Positions 1 through 5,771 of a stretch of DNA of 7,538 bases are shown piece after piece. This DNA is from Acidobacteriota bacterium (GTDB taxonomy: Bacteria > Acidobacteriota > Terriglobia > Bryobacterales > Bryobacteraceae). How positions within the stretch are numbered: position 1 is the stretch's first letter; each line of letters begins with the position of its first letter. The stretch covers positions 1-7,538 of the forward strand of contig JAFDVT010000326.1 in NCBI GenBank assembly GCA_018268875.1, read 5' to 3'. The notes under the pieces were generated by a model, which worked only from the letters and a program-made list of their open reading frames with translations, had not been told where the DNA came from and searched no databases. The position numbers and the translations under genes are program-made.

Positions 1-668
1 ATGGCTTCCTTGAGTTCGTCGAGGCTGGCGATGCCCGGGTTGCCCTTGGAATTCTTGATCTCCGTCATGCCGTAGCGCGTGCCCAGTTGTTCGCCGTCGC
101 CCCCCACAGCCTGGCTCCAGTTGTACGGCGACTCGTGGATGTTGCCGCGCTGCCACACCGATAGCAGGACATTGGCGAAGGCGCAGCAGTTGTACGACCG
201 GGGTTCGCTCGTATGGATGCTGAACTGTTTGTTCGGCTCCATGAACAAAATAAAGTCGGGGCGGTTCAAAAAGCCGACCACGATGCGGGTTCCCGGAGGA
301 TGGTTGGCGCCCCAACCGTAAGGGATATTACTTGCAATAACGAATTCGGTAAAGACGCTGAGGGCCGACGCGCTGCGCAAATAACTGGGGGTCCACTGGA
401 CCACGCCGGCGGCGGCGGCAAGGTAGGCCAAGCGATCCTCGGGGTCTTTGGGTTCAATGTAGGACTGCACGATCCAGCCTTTGCTGGTTTGAAAGTCGCC
501 CCAGGCTTTGGCGGTAGCGGAAGTGGTTTTGCCCCAGGTTCCGTTGACGGCATTTTTAGCCAGAAATCCGGCACGGCAAAGGAGTTGCTGTACGCGGAGG
601 ACATCGCCGTAGTCGGCGGAGCCGCCTTCTCCGGCACGTTTGGAAAGAATTGGATGTGTAGCTGGCAT
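1..668 (-). CDS. Peptidoglycan-binding-like domain protein, N-terminal 222 residues (cut by left edge)
   Basis: The frame is open from the ATG at 668 to the window edge; an in-frame stop lies upstream at about 750, so this ATG is the first good start. No strong Shine-Dalgarno is seen (an AAGGGG lies about 18 nt upstream, too far). Residues about 20-62 resemble a peptidoglycan-binding repeat: a V-x-x-L-Q-x-L-L helix, then a G-x-W-G-x-x-T turn and a final helix ending in W-G-D-F-Q. Residues 105-150 are hydrophobic and beta-rich, with GWGANHPPGTR at 118-128. A Y-N-C-C-A-F motif at 159-164 begins a helix and could hold a catalytic cysteine as in NlpC/P60-type or other papain-like hydrolases, but this is only inference. 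There is no signal peptide, so export, if any, is not by Sec. The C-terminus is off the window. The domain call is from pattern recognition and the function is unknown. Confidence 0.72.
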   Translation of the reverse strand, partial: MPATHPILSKRAGEGGSADYGDVLRVQQLLCRAGFLAKNAVNGTWGKTTSATAKAWGDFQTSKGWIVQSYIEPKDPEDRLAYLAAAAGVVQWTPSYLRSASALSVFTEFVIASNIPYGWGANHPPGTRIVVGFLNRPDFILFMEPNKQFSIHTSEPRSYNCCAFANVLLSVWQRGNIHESPYNWSQAVGGDGEQLGTRYGMTEIKNSKGNPGIASLDELKEA

Positions 669-833
669 GGATGGTGAATGAACTGACCCCTTGCCTATCA
701 ATCGCGCGTTTTGACGGCTCGAGAGACCAGCCTCCGGCGACTTTTTTTAGAGCTTTGGGTCCCGAATTCCTTTCTATGTTTCGAATGCGGAAAGGCGGGT
801 GGAATCGGCGCACGGTTTGTGGAGGGGGGCGGA

Positions 834-1010
834 CTAATCCCAGTTGGGCGGATCAAAAACGTCGCGCCGTTCTTCCACGGCTGCGAAAACATCCAAGGCG
901 TACGCGGCGTCGGCTACGGCGAGGCCTTCCAATCCGGCTTCGTACCGCTTGGCCGCTTCAATGCAATCGCTCAGCTTGCGTCCGCAAAGCGAAGCGGGAA
1001 CAGTTGCCAT
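834..1010 (-). CDS. Small hypothetical protein, 58 aa, downstream of UPF0175 gene
   Basis: A 58-codon ORF starts at ATG 1010, 22 nt after the UPF0175 stop, and ends at TAG 834-836. In-frame stops lie just upstream of the ATG, so it cannot extend further. The product reads like a real soluble protein: a helical stretch rich in Ala, Glu and Lys (residues 13-50, including DCIEAAKRYEAGLEGLAVAD), then an acidic tail ending in DPPNWD. I see no Shine-Dalgarno, and I do not recognise the family. It lacks the N-terminal S-D-T/A-S-P-L motif of DUF3368/PIN-like toxins, so it is not the usual UPF0175 partner. It may be translationally coupled to the upstream gene. The overlapping plus-strand frames look like shadows. 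It could also be a chance ORF. Confidence 0.42.
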   Translation of the reverse strand: MATVPASLCGRKLSDCIEAAKRYEAGLEGLAVADAAYALDVFAAVEERRDVFDPPNWD

Positions 1011-1032
1011 AGTTCATTATGCGTTTCGAGGA

Positions 1033-1251
1033 CTACAGATTTAATAGATTTTGAAGCGAACGGCGATCCTCTTCGAGCTCTTCTTCGCCGTAGTGCAGCG
1101 GAACTTCGTGCCCGGCGGCGAATTCCATAAAGGCCTCGACAGATGTGCCGCTGAGTTCAGCGCCTCGACCAAGCGAGATGCGGTCGTAGCGGAACTGTTC
1201 CAATGCCGAGAGGACGTCCGCATCTGGCAGTTCCACCGAGATGAGGCTCAT
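1033..1251 (-). CDS. UPF0175 family protein (putative antitoxin)
   Basis: This 72-aa protein matches the UPF0175 pattern over nearly its whole length. It has a short N-terminal strand, then I-S-L-G-R-G-A-E-L-S-G (residues 25-35), a helix-turn-helix-like segment to about residue 46, and the C-terminal signature PLHYGEEELEED (51-62) before a leucine-rich end. UPF0175 proteins are small, predicted DNA-binding, and are generally annotated as antitoxins paired with DUF3368 or other PIN-like toxins, whose toxicity they would neutralise. Here no such toxin follows; a 58-aa unknown ORF does. An in-frame stop closely upstream fixes ATG 1251 as the start. No Shine-Dalgarno is evident, so initiation is weak or leaderless. 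It is transcribed divergently from the DUF4038 gene across a short gap. Confidence 0.88.
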   Translation of the reverse strand: MSLISVELPDADVLSALEQFRYDRISLGRGAELSGTSVEAFMEFAAGHEVPLHYGEEELEEDRRSLQNLLNL

Positions 1252-1297
1252 GGCATCAAACTAGCATACGCACGCGGCGCGCTCCGGTTTATATAGT

Positions 1298-1302
1298 GGA
1301 AG
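1298..1302 (+). promoter_or_regulatory. Shine-Dalgarno GGAAG deciding the start of the DUF4038 gene
   Basis: GGAAG sits 5 nt before the ATG at 1308. An in-frame GTG at 1296 would place this motif inside the gene and has no Shine-Dalgarno of its own. The ATG also gives a cleaner signal peptide, beginning MRFPVLACLF. Confidence 0.65.
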
Positions 1303-1307
1303 TAGAG

Positions 1308-3071
1308 ATGCGGTTTCCGGTTCTTGCCTGTCTTTTCGCCTTGGTTGCAGGAGTACATGCGTTTGCGCAACAGCCTTGCGCCGCGCCCGCCCAATGGACG
1401 CCTTGCGACTTCGTTTTTGACGCTCCCGCCGGGACCACCGGGGACCTACAATTGCATGGCGAATTCCGGTCGCCGCGGCACAAGACGTACCTGATTCCGG
1501 CGTTCTGGGACGGCGGCAACCGCTACGTCGTTCGCATCTCGCCCACCGAACCCGGCGAGTGGAACTTCCGCTTTACCAGTAGCAACAACGCCTGGAACAT
1601 GAAGCAGGGCACCTTCATCGCCGAAAAGGGCGAGGCTCCGCAGTTCATCAAAAACGTCAACGTTCACCACTGGCAGACCGTGCAGGACCTGCAGCCGCAC
1701 CTTTGGATGGGCGACGCCGTGGACCGCATCGGCTACATTCCCAAGGCAGAGCTGGATCGCATTCTGGACGACCGCGCGGTAAACAACTTTACGCATATTC
1801 GCGCCATGCTGCTTGGCGAGGCGGCAGACCAGGCACACGCGTGGTCGCAACAGCCCAACGTGGCGTATTTTCAGGAGCTCGACAAGCGTCTGCTGGCGGT
1901 GAACCAGAAGGGCATGGTGGTGGACCTCGTGTTGGCCGACCATCCCGATGCTTTGCGAAAGCTGTTTCCCACGTGGCAGGACCGCGAACGGTTCGTCCAG
2001 TACGTGACCTCGCGTTATGCGGGCTACAACATCACCTGGCAGATGGTTCGCACGTTCGAGGATCAACTGGAAGGACGCGCGATCACCAAGGAACTGGGCA
2101 CCCTCATCAAGAAGCATGACCAGTACGACCATCCGAAATCGACGGGCGCGGCCGTGACCTCCGCTCCTCTCCTCGGCGACCAGTGGATGAACTACATCAC
2201 GTCCAACAACGCGAGCATCGCGCTGGGGTCGGTGGAACACCAGTTGTACACGCTGCCGTTCGTAAACGCCGTGAGCGGCAAGACGGTGGACGAGCAGCGC
2301 CAGAACCTTTGGAATTCGTCGATGAACGGAGCGTATCCGATGCGGTCCGGCGGGCCCGAAGAGGCCACCAAACAATGGCGCATCTGGCAGCAGTTCTTTG
2401 CCGGAACGCGCTATTGGGAACTCGAACCGTACTTCTATGTCGACGGCGGGCGCGCGTTGGCTCTCGTGCGCGAGTTTGGCGACACCGACGAGGCGGTCGA
2501 GTATGTCGTATATGTCGAAAAATTCACCGGGCCGCTGGAGGTGCAGGTGAAGCGGCACGGGTACGACGCGCGATGGTTTGACCCGGCGACCGGCGAGTCG
2601 ATTCCGATCAAGGATTTCAAGTCCGAGCGGTTCCTGGGCGAGCCTCCGACGAAGGATCACGACTGGGTGCTGCATATTTCGCGCGAAGGCAAGAAGGAAG
2701 GGATGTTGAAGTCATACAAGTTCGAGTCGCGGCCGATCCAATTGCAGGAAGTCGAATCGCAGCCGAAGTACGTGACGTTCGACATCGTGGAACCGGCTGC
2801 GAACGATCTTTCGGCGTCGAAGGAGATTCGCTATGAGGCGAAGGTGAAGCGCGACACGCGTGGGACCCGGCGGATGCTGTACGTCTGGACCGGCGAGGTG
2901 GTTCCGGAAGGCCAGGGATTCCGCGTGCTGGGCTACGGCGCGAGCGGGACGTTCCGGATTCCGAAAGACATCATCACCAAGTACCCGGGCGTGCTCAGCC
3001 TGCGGTTGTCGGCGATCAACGCGAACGGCAAAGTTTACTCCATCGACAGGATTTACAAGTTACTGCCGTGA
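1308..3071 (+). CDS. Secreted DUF5060/DUF4038 glycoside-hydrolase-like protein
   Basis: The protein is 587 aa. Residues 1-20 form a signal peptide with a probable AFA|QQ cleavage site, so it is likely exported to the periplasm or outside. Residues about 27-105 look like the DUF5060 beta-sandwich (W-D-G-G-N-R-Y-V-V-R, then P-T-E-P-G-E-W-N-F). Residues about 120-370 resemble the DUF4038 TIM-barrel: PHLWMGDA, a VDLVLADHPD segment, SRYAGYNITWQ at about 235-245 and EHQLYTLPFVN at 310-320. Residues about 380-435 match the putative collagen-binding/C-terminal domain that follows DUF4038, with W-F-D-P-A-T-G at 423-429. The last ~120 residues form another beta-rich domain I cannot name. Related DUF4038 proteins include GH140 apiosidases that act on plant pectin, but the substrate here cannot be read from sequence. 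The usual acidic residues near 247-253 and 322 appear altered. The stop overlaps the tsaB start by 4 nt. Confidence 0.88.
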   Translation: MRFPVLACLFALVAGVHAFAQQPCAAPAQWTPCDFVFDAPAGTTGDLQLHGEFRSPRHKTYLIPAFWDGGNRYVVRISPTEPGEWNFRFTSSNNAWNMKQGTFIAEKGEAPQFIKNVNVHHWQTVQDLQPHLWMGDAVDRIGYIPKAELDRILDDRAVNNFTHIRAMLLGEAADQAHAWSQQPNVAYFQELDKRLLAVNQKGMVVDLVLADHPDALRKLFPTWQDRERFVQYVTSRYAGYNITWQMVRTFEDQLEGRAITKELGTLIKKHDQYDHPKSTGAAVTSAPLLGDQWMNYITSNNASIALGSVEHQLYTLPFVNAVSGKTVDEQRQNLWNSSMNGAYPMRSGGPEEATKQWRIWQQFFAGTRYWELEPYFYVDGGRALALVREFGDTDEAVEYVVYVEKFTGPLEVQVKRHGYDARWFDPATGESIPIKDFKSERFLGEPPTKDHDWVLHISREGKKEGMLKSYKFESRPIQLQEVESQPKYVTFDIVEPAANDLSASKEIRYEAKVKRDTRGTRRMLYVWTGEVVPEGQGFRVLGYGASGTFRIPKDIITKYPGVLSLRLSAINANGKVYSIDRIYKLLP

Positions 3072-3688
3072 TCGTACTGGCGATGGATACGACCTCGGAA
3101 TGGGGCAGCCTGGCGGTGGTTCGCGACGGCGTATTGCTGGAGGAATTGCCGGTGCATTCGCCGGAAGGCTTTGGCGCGGTGTTGTTTCCGCAGATGCAGG
3201 GCTTGCTCACCAAGCATGGACTCCGCGTCGCCGATGTGGATTGCTTTGCGACGGCCACGGGACCTGGTTCCTTCACCGGGGTCCGCATCTCGATTACGGC
3301 GGCCAAGGGACTCGCGGAATCCGCAGGCAAGCTGGTTGCGGGGGTTTCGAATCTGCAGGCGATTGCCTGGTACGGGACGTCTTCTTTGCGCGCGCCGGTG
3401 ATCGATGCGCGGCGGGGCGAGGTCTACGGCGGGCTGTACGATGCGGCGTTGCAGGAGGTTCGGCCGGAAGCGGTGATGCCGCCGGAGCGTTGGTTCGGGT
3501 CGCTGCCCGAAGGTTGCGAACTGCTGTCCAATGAGCCGGAAAAGTTCCCCATGGCGAAGGAAGTACCGCGGGCGCTGGCGGGGGCGATCGGAATCATCGC
3601 CTCGACCGCGCCCCATGTGGATCCGGCGGCGCTCGATGCGAACTATGTTCGACGGTCGGACGCCGAATTGATGTGGAAGGAGGCCTGA
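3068..3688 (+). CDS. tsaB: tRNA threonylcarbamoyladenosine biosynthesis protein TsaB
   Basis: TsaB (YeaZ) is the scaffold partner of TsaD. With TsaC and TsaE they make the universal t6A modification at A37 of tRNAs reading ANN codons, in the cytoplasm. The 206-aa product has the ASKHA-fold start MIVLAMDTTS, the hallmark GPGSFTGVR at 65-73 followed by AAKGLA, and DARRGEVYGGLYDA at 113-126, all diagnostic of TsaB. It ends ANYVRRSDAELMWKEA, the normal TsaB tail, so the gene is complete although slightly shorter than the usual 220-230 aa. It starts with GTG in a GTGA overlap with the preceding stop, which suggests translational coupling. rimI, often next to tsaB, is not here; a YkgJ-type gene follows after 4 nt. 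Confidence 0.95.
   Translation: MIVLAMDTTSEWGSLAVVRDGVLLEELPVHSPEGFGAVLFPQMQGLLTKHGLRVADVDCFATATGPGSFTGVRISITAAKGLAESAGKLVAGVSNLQAIAWYGTSSLRAPVIDARRGEVYGGLYDAALQEVRPEAVMPPERWFGSLPEGCELLSNEPEKFPMAKEVPRALAGAIGIIASTAPHVDPAALDANYVRRSDAELMWKEA
3677..3683 (+). promoter_or_regulatory. Shine-Dalgarno AAGGAGG for the cysteine-cluster gene
   Basis: A near-perfect anti-16S complement lies inside the last codons of tsaB, 9 nt before ATG 3693. It supports that start and an operon arrangement. Confidence 0.7.
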
Positions 3689-3692
3689 GGCG

Positions 3693-4109
3693 ATGGACGG
3701 GCTTCGATTCGAATGCCAGCGCGGCTGCACCAAATGCTGCGAAACCAAGGGCTATGTCTACATCACGGACGACGATCTGGCGCGTATTTCCACGTATCTG
3801 AAGATGAAGCCGGAGGAGTTCACGGTCCGGTTCGTGTACAAAACCAAGCATCTGCGACGGCTACGGAAGCCAGGTAACGGCGAACAGTGCCGGTTCCTCA
3901 AGGATGGCGGGTGTTCGATCCACGCGGTGAAGCCGGTGCAATGCCGGTTGTACCCGTTTTGGCCGGAACTGGTGGAATATCGCGACCTTTGGAACGATGA
4001 GGCGACACGGTGTCCCGGCATCGGAAAGGGCAAGCTGGTGCAGATTGGCACGGCACTCGAAGTAGCGGAAGAGATGAAGACGGCGTACCCCGGCGTGTAT
4101 GGCGATTAG
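3693..4109 (+). CDS. YkgJ family cysteine cluster protein
   Basis: This 138-aa cytoplasmic protein belongs to the CxxCxxCC (YkgJ/FliB-like) family, presumed to bind zinc or iron. Cysteines are seen at 8, 12, 15 and 16 (F-E-C-x3-C-x2-C-C), then at 66, 74, 84 and 107. The conserved block C-S-I-H-x-V-K-P-V-Q-C-R-L-Y-P-F-W-P spans 74-91, and the protein lacks a signal peptide. The exact role of the family is not established; metal chelation or Fe-S binding is inferred from the cysteine pattern. The gene follows tsaB by 4 nt with a strong Shine-Dalgarno, and its last 11 nt overlap the methyltransferase start, so the three are probably co-expressed. Confidence 0.93.
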   Translation: MDGLRFECQRGCTKCCETKGYVYITDDDLARISTYLKMKPEEFTVRFVYKTKHLRRLRKPGNGEQCRFLKDGGCSIHAVKPVQCRLYPFWPELVEYRDLWNDEATRCPGIGKGKLVQIGTALEVAEEMKTAYPGVYGD

Positions 4110-4878
4110 CGGCTTGAAGCGCTGGCTATGGCGCAGGACTGCGGTTCGCAAAGACACGGCGCCTCCGGCACTGGCCGACGTCGCGTCCGAGGACCTGTAC
4201 TTTGTGCCGCCGAACGTCAATCTGGATTACACTCCGACGTTTGGGTTCGAAGGGTTCCTGAACAAAGAACACGAAGAGTGGGCGAACTGGCCGTTGACGC
4301 CGGACCGCATCGTCGACCATCGCATTTTCGGGTGGCTGCGGCGGGCCGATGCACTGAAGCTGTACGAAATGGCGGCGATGTGCGACGGCGACATTCTGGA
4401 GTTGGGGACGCACCAGGGGCTGTCGTCGCACATCATGACGGCGGCATTGCGGCGGTTCGGGGACACGGGCAAGCGCAGGATCTGCACGATCGACCTGGAT
4501 GAGCCGTGCGTGAACAAGGCTTGCGAGAACCTGGCGGGCGAGATCGCGGAAGGGCTGGTGGACGTCCGCGTCGGCGAGGCGGGCGAGGTCTGCCGCCGAT
4601 ACATCGCGCAGGGCAAGCGCTTCGGGTTCATCTTTGTGGATCACTCGCACTACTACGGCCCGATGCGCGAGGTCTGCCAGATGCTGGGGCAACTGGTGGC
4701 ACCGGGTGGCTTCGTGCTGTTCCACGACTTTACCGATCCCCGCAGCGCGTTCCCGGAATCAGGTAAGCCGGAACCGGACTTTGGTGTTCTGGCCGCGTGT
4801 GTGGATTCGCTGCCGGACGGGGAGTTCGAATACTACGGCGCGTTCGGCTGCGCGGGACTGTACGGGCGGCGCGCGTAA
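4099..4878 (+). CDS. Class I SAM-dependent methyltransferase (Methyltransf_24 type)
   Basis: The protein is 259 aa. Motif I is D-I-L-E-L-G-T-H-Q-G-L-S-S at 98-110 (SAM-binding glycine loop), motif II T-I-D-L-D-E at 130-135 (acidic residue expected to bind the SAM ribose), then F-I-F-V-D-H-S-H-Y-Y-G at 177-187 and the late motif L-V-A-P-G-G-F-V-L-F-H-D at 199-210. This order is typical of the Methyltransf_24 group, which includes O-methyltransferases acting on sugars or secondary metabolites; the substrate is not readable. Residues 1-20 are basic (R, K, W) with no signal peptide, so the protein is cytoplasmic. The ATG lies 11 nt inside the end of the YkgJ-type gene without a clear Shine-Dalgarno, so it probably relies on coupling. 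It appears to be the last gene of the unit. Confidence 0.92.
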   Translation: MAISGLKRWLWRRTAVRKDTAPPALADVASEDLYFVPPNVNLDYTPTFGFEGFLNKEHEEWANWPLTPDRIVDHRIFGWLRRADALKLYEMAAMCDGDILELGTHQGLSSHIMTAALRRFGDTGKRRICTIDLDEPCVNKACENLAGEIAEGLVDVRVGEAGEVCRRYIAQGKRFGFIFVDHSHYYGPMREVCQMLGQLVAPGGFVLFHDFTDPRSAFPESGKPEPDFGVLAACVDSLPDGEFEYYGAFGCAGLYGRRA

Positions 4879-4977
4879 CGGGCGGCTTGTATACTTTTAA
4901 TGTGCCGCTAACAATAGCTTTTTCAATCAGTTAAAAGGCACTTCGGGCAGCTTGTACGACAACGCGGACGAGTACTA

Positions 4978-5006
4978 TTGGCCAGGGGGCGATACGCCGA
5001 TATACT
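4978..5006 (+). promoter_or_regulatory. Candidate sigma-70 promoter for the PEP-CTERM gene
   Basis: TTGGCC (4978-4983, -35-like) and TATACT (5001-5006, -10-like) are separated by 17 nt. Transcription would begin near 5013, leaving a leader of about 25 nt that contains the Shine-Dalgarno. The spacing is ideal and 9 of 12 consensus bases match; assignment is by eye. Confidence 0.5.
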
Positions 5007-5024
5007 TATGATCTAAAGCTATAC

Positions 5025-5030
5025 GGAGGT
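5025..5030 (+). promoter_or_regulatory. Shine-Dalgarno GGAGGT for a TTG start
   Basis: GGAGGT lies 7 nt before TTG 5038. The codons after the TTG encode M-K-K-F-T-L, a standard signal-peptide start, so the TTG start is well supported. Confidence 0.8.
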
Positions 5031-5037
5031 ACTGCTT

Positions 5038-5685
5038 TTGAAGAAATTTACATTGGCCTTCTTTGCCCTGACCGCGTTCGCGTTTGCGGACCCGGTTCTT
5101 GTCAACGGATCGTTTGAAGCTGTCGCCATCAACACTGGAGTCGGGTATTCCTACCAGACCGTAGCCGCGCCCGTACCGCAGCAGGATTTCAACGGTGCCC
5201 CCGGTTTCGGATGGACGCTGGCTGAGGGCTCGGGCCTTTCCAGCAATGGCTCGGCTTTCAATCCGCCGACGATCACCGCCGGTACGCAGGCGCTGTTCCT
5301 GCAGGGGTCGACCAGCGCGTCGCAGAGCCTGAACTTCGCGGCGGGATCATATGTATTGAACTTCACGATCGGCGGCCGTCAGAATGACGGATGCTGCGAC
5401 GGAAACCAGTGGGTTCGCGTAACCGTTTCGAATGGAAGCGGCACGGTGCTGTCCCAGTTGGTTTCGACGACAAGCTACTCCCCGTTCGCCCCGCAGAGCC
5501 TGGCGTTTTCCACGGGCGCGGGCGCCTACACGGTGACGTTTGCCGGTCTGGCGGAGAGGGATTCGACGGCGTTCGTCGATGCGGTATCCATCGCATCGGT
5601 TCCGGAACCCGCTGCCACCGCATCGCTGGTCGCCGGACTTGGTTTGGCTGGCCTGGTGGCTCGCCGCCGCAAGCATTCGGCCTAA
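5038..5685 (+). CDS. PEP-CTERM sorting domain-containing protein
   Basis: This 215-aa protein is probably secreted and surface-associated. Residues 1-17 are a signal peptide (two lysines, then a hydrophobic core, cleavage near AFA|DP). The mature chain begins with V-L-V-N-G-S-F-E (20-27), the start of DUF642/galactose-binding-like beta-sandwich domains, and continues as a Gly/Ser/Thr-rich beta-sandwich to about 186. The tail carries the PEP-CTERM signal: V-P-E-P at 188-191, a hydrophobic helix at 192-208, then R-R-R-K. Such tails are recognised by exosortase (EpsH/XrtA type), linked to exopolysaccharide and biofilm in Gram-negative bacteria; no exosortase lies in the window. Cys119-Cys120 is unusual for the fold and could form a disulphide or a cross-link. 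The gene has its own promoter and TTG start and converges with the TonB receptor across a shared terminator. Confidence 0.94.
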   Translation: MKKFTLAFFALTAFAFADPVLVNGSFEAVAINTGVGYSYQTVAAPVPQQDFNGAPGFGWTLAEGSGLSSNGSAFNPPTITAGTQALFLQGSTSASQSLNFAAGSYVLNFTIGGRQNDGCCDGNQWVRVTVSNGSGTVLSQLVSTTSYSPFAPQSLAFSTGAGAYTVTFAGLAERDSTAFVDAVSIASVPEPAATASLVAGLGLAGLVARRRKHSA

Positions 5686-5715
5686 GTTCGATCCAGAGTC
5701 TGTATCAAAAAGTTA

Positions 5716-5755
5716 GGGTCCATCCTCTCGCGAGGGTGGACCCTTTCTCTTTCTC
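5716..5755 (+). terminator. Strong hairpin terminator after the PEP-CTERM gene, probably bidirectional
   Basis: A 12-bp stem (GGGTCCATCCTC with GAGGGTGGACCC, including one G-T wobble) closes a TCGC loop at 5716-5743. A T-rich run follows at 5744-5755. On the other strand the stem is followed by TAACTTTTTG, so the same structure can end the TonB receptor transcript coming from the right. It sits between two convergent genes, 30 nt after one stop and 28 nt after the other. Confidence 0.9.
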
Positions 5756-5771
5756 CGAACCTCTGAAAGCC

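Larger units (their letters stand above)
4879..5037 (+). other. AT-richer spacer with imperfect repeats and no convincing gene
   Basis: The spacer between the methyltransferase and the PEP-CTERM gene is less GC-rich than its neighbours. It holds a 13-nt direct repeat with one mismatch (4879-4891 and 4944-4956, CGGGCGGCTTGTA). It also holds a discontinuous inverted repeat: GTGCC 4902-4906 with GGCAC 4937-4941, and TAAC 4909-4912 with GTTA 4930-4933. The repeat lacks a following T-run, so it is not a standard terminator. A 36-codon open stretch (4901-5008) has no credible start. Confidence 0.55.

Noticed and set aside
718..747. Plus-strand terminator-like GGCT/AGCC repeat followed by seven T
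   Set aside because: The stem is only 4 bp and no plus-strand gene ends upstream of it.
711..1130. 139-codon open frame on the plus strand
   Set aside because: It runs antisense across the UPF0175 gene and the 58-aa ORF, has no recognisable domain, and its composition is that of a GC-rich shadow frame.
1252..1307. Promoter for the divergent UPF0175 and DUF4038 genes
   Set aside because: TATATA and TATGCT stretches are present, but neither has a suitable -35 partner. The plus-strand one would start transcription after the Shine-Dalgarno, so it is not reported.
1446..2675. 409-codon open frame on the minus strand
   Set aside because: It is a long antisense shadow of the DUF4038 gene; the product is rich in Arg, His and Val with no domain logic, whereas the plus frame has clear domains and a signal peptide.
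3053..3748. 231-codon open frame on the minus strand
   Set aside because: Antisense shadow of tsaB, which has unmistakable TsaB motifs.
4126..4725. 199-codon open frame on the minus strand
   Set aside because: Antisense shadow of the methyltransferase gene.
4937..4954. Sigma-54-type promoter before the PEP-CTERM gene
   Set aside because: GGCAC and GC-TTGT occur, but the GG to GC spacing is 11 rather than the required 10, and the sigma-70-like pair nearer the gene fits better.
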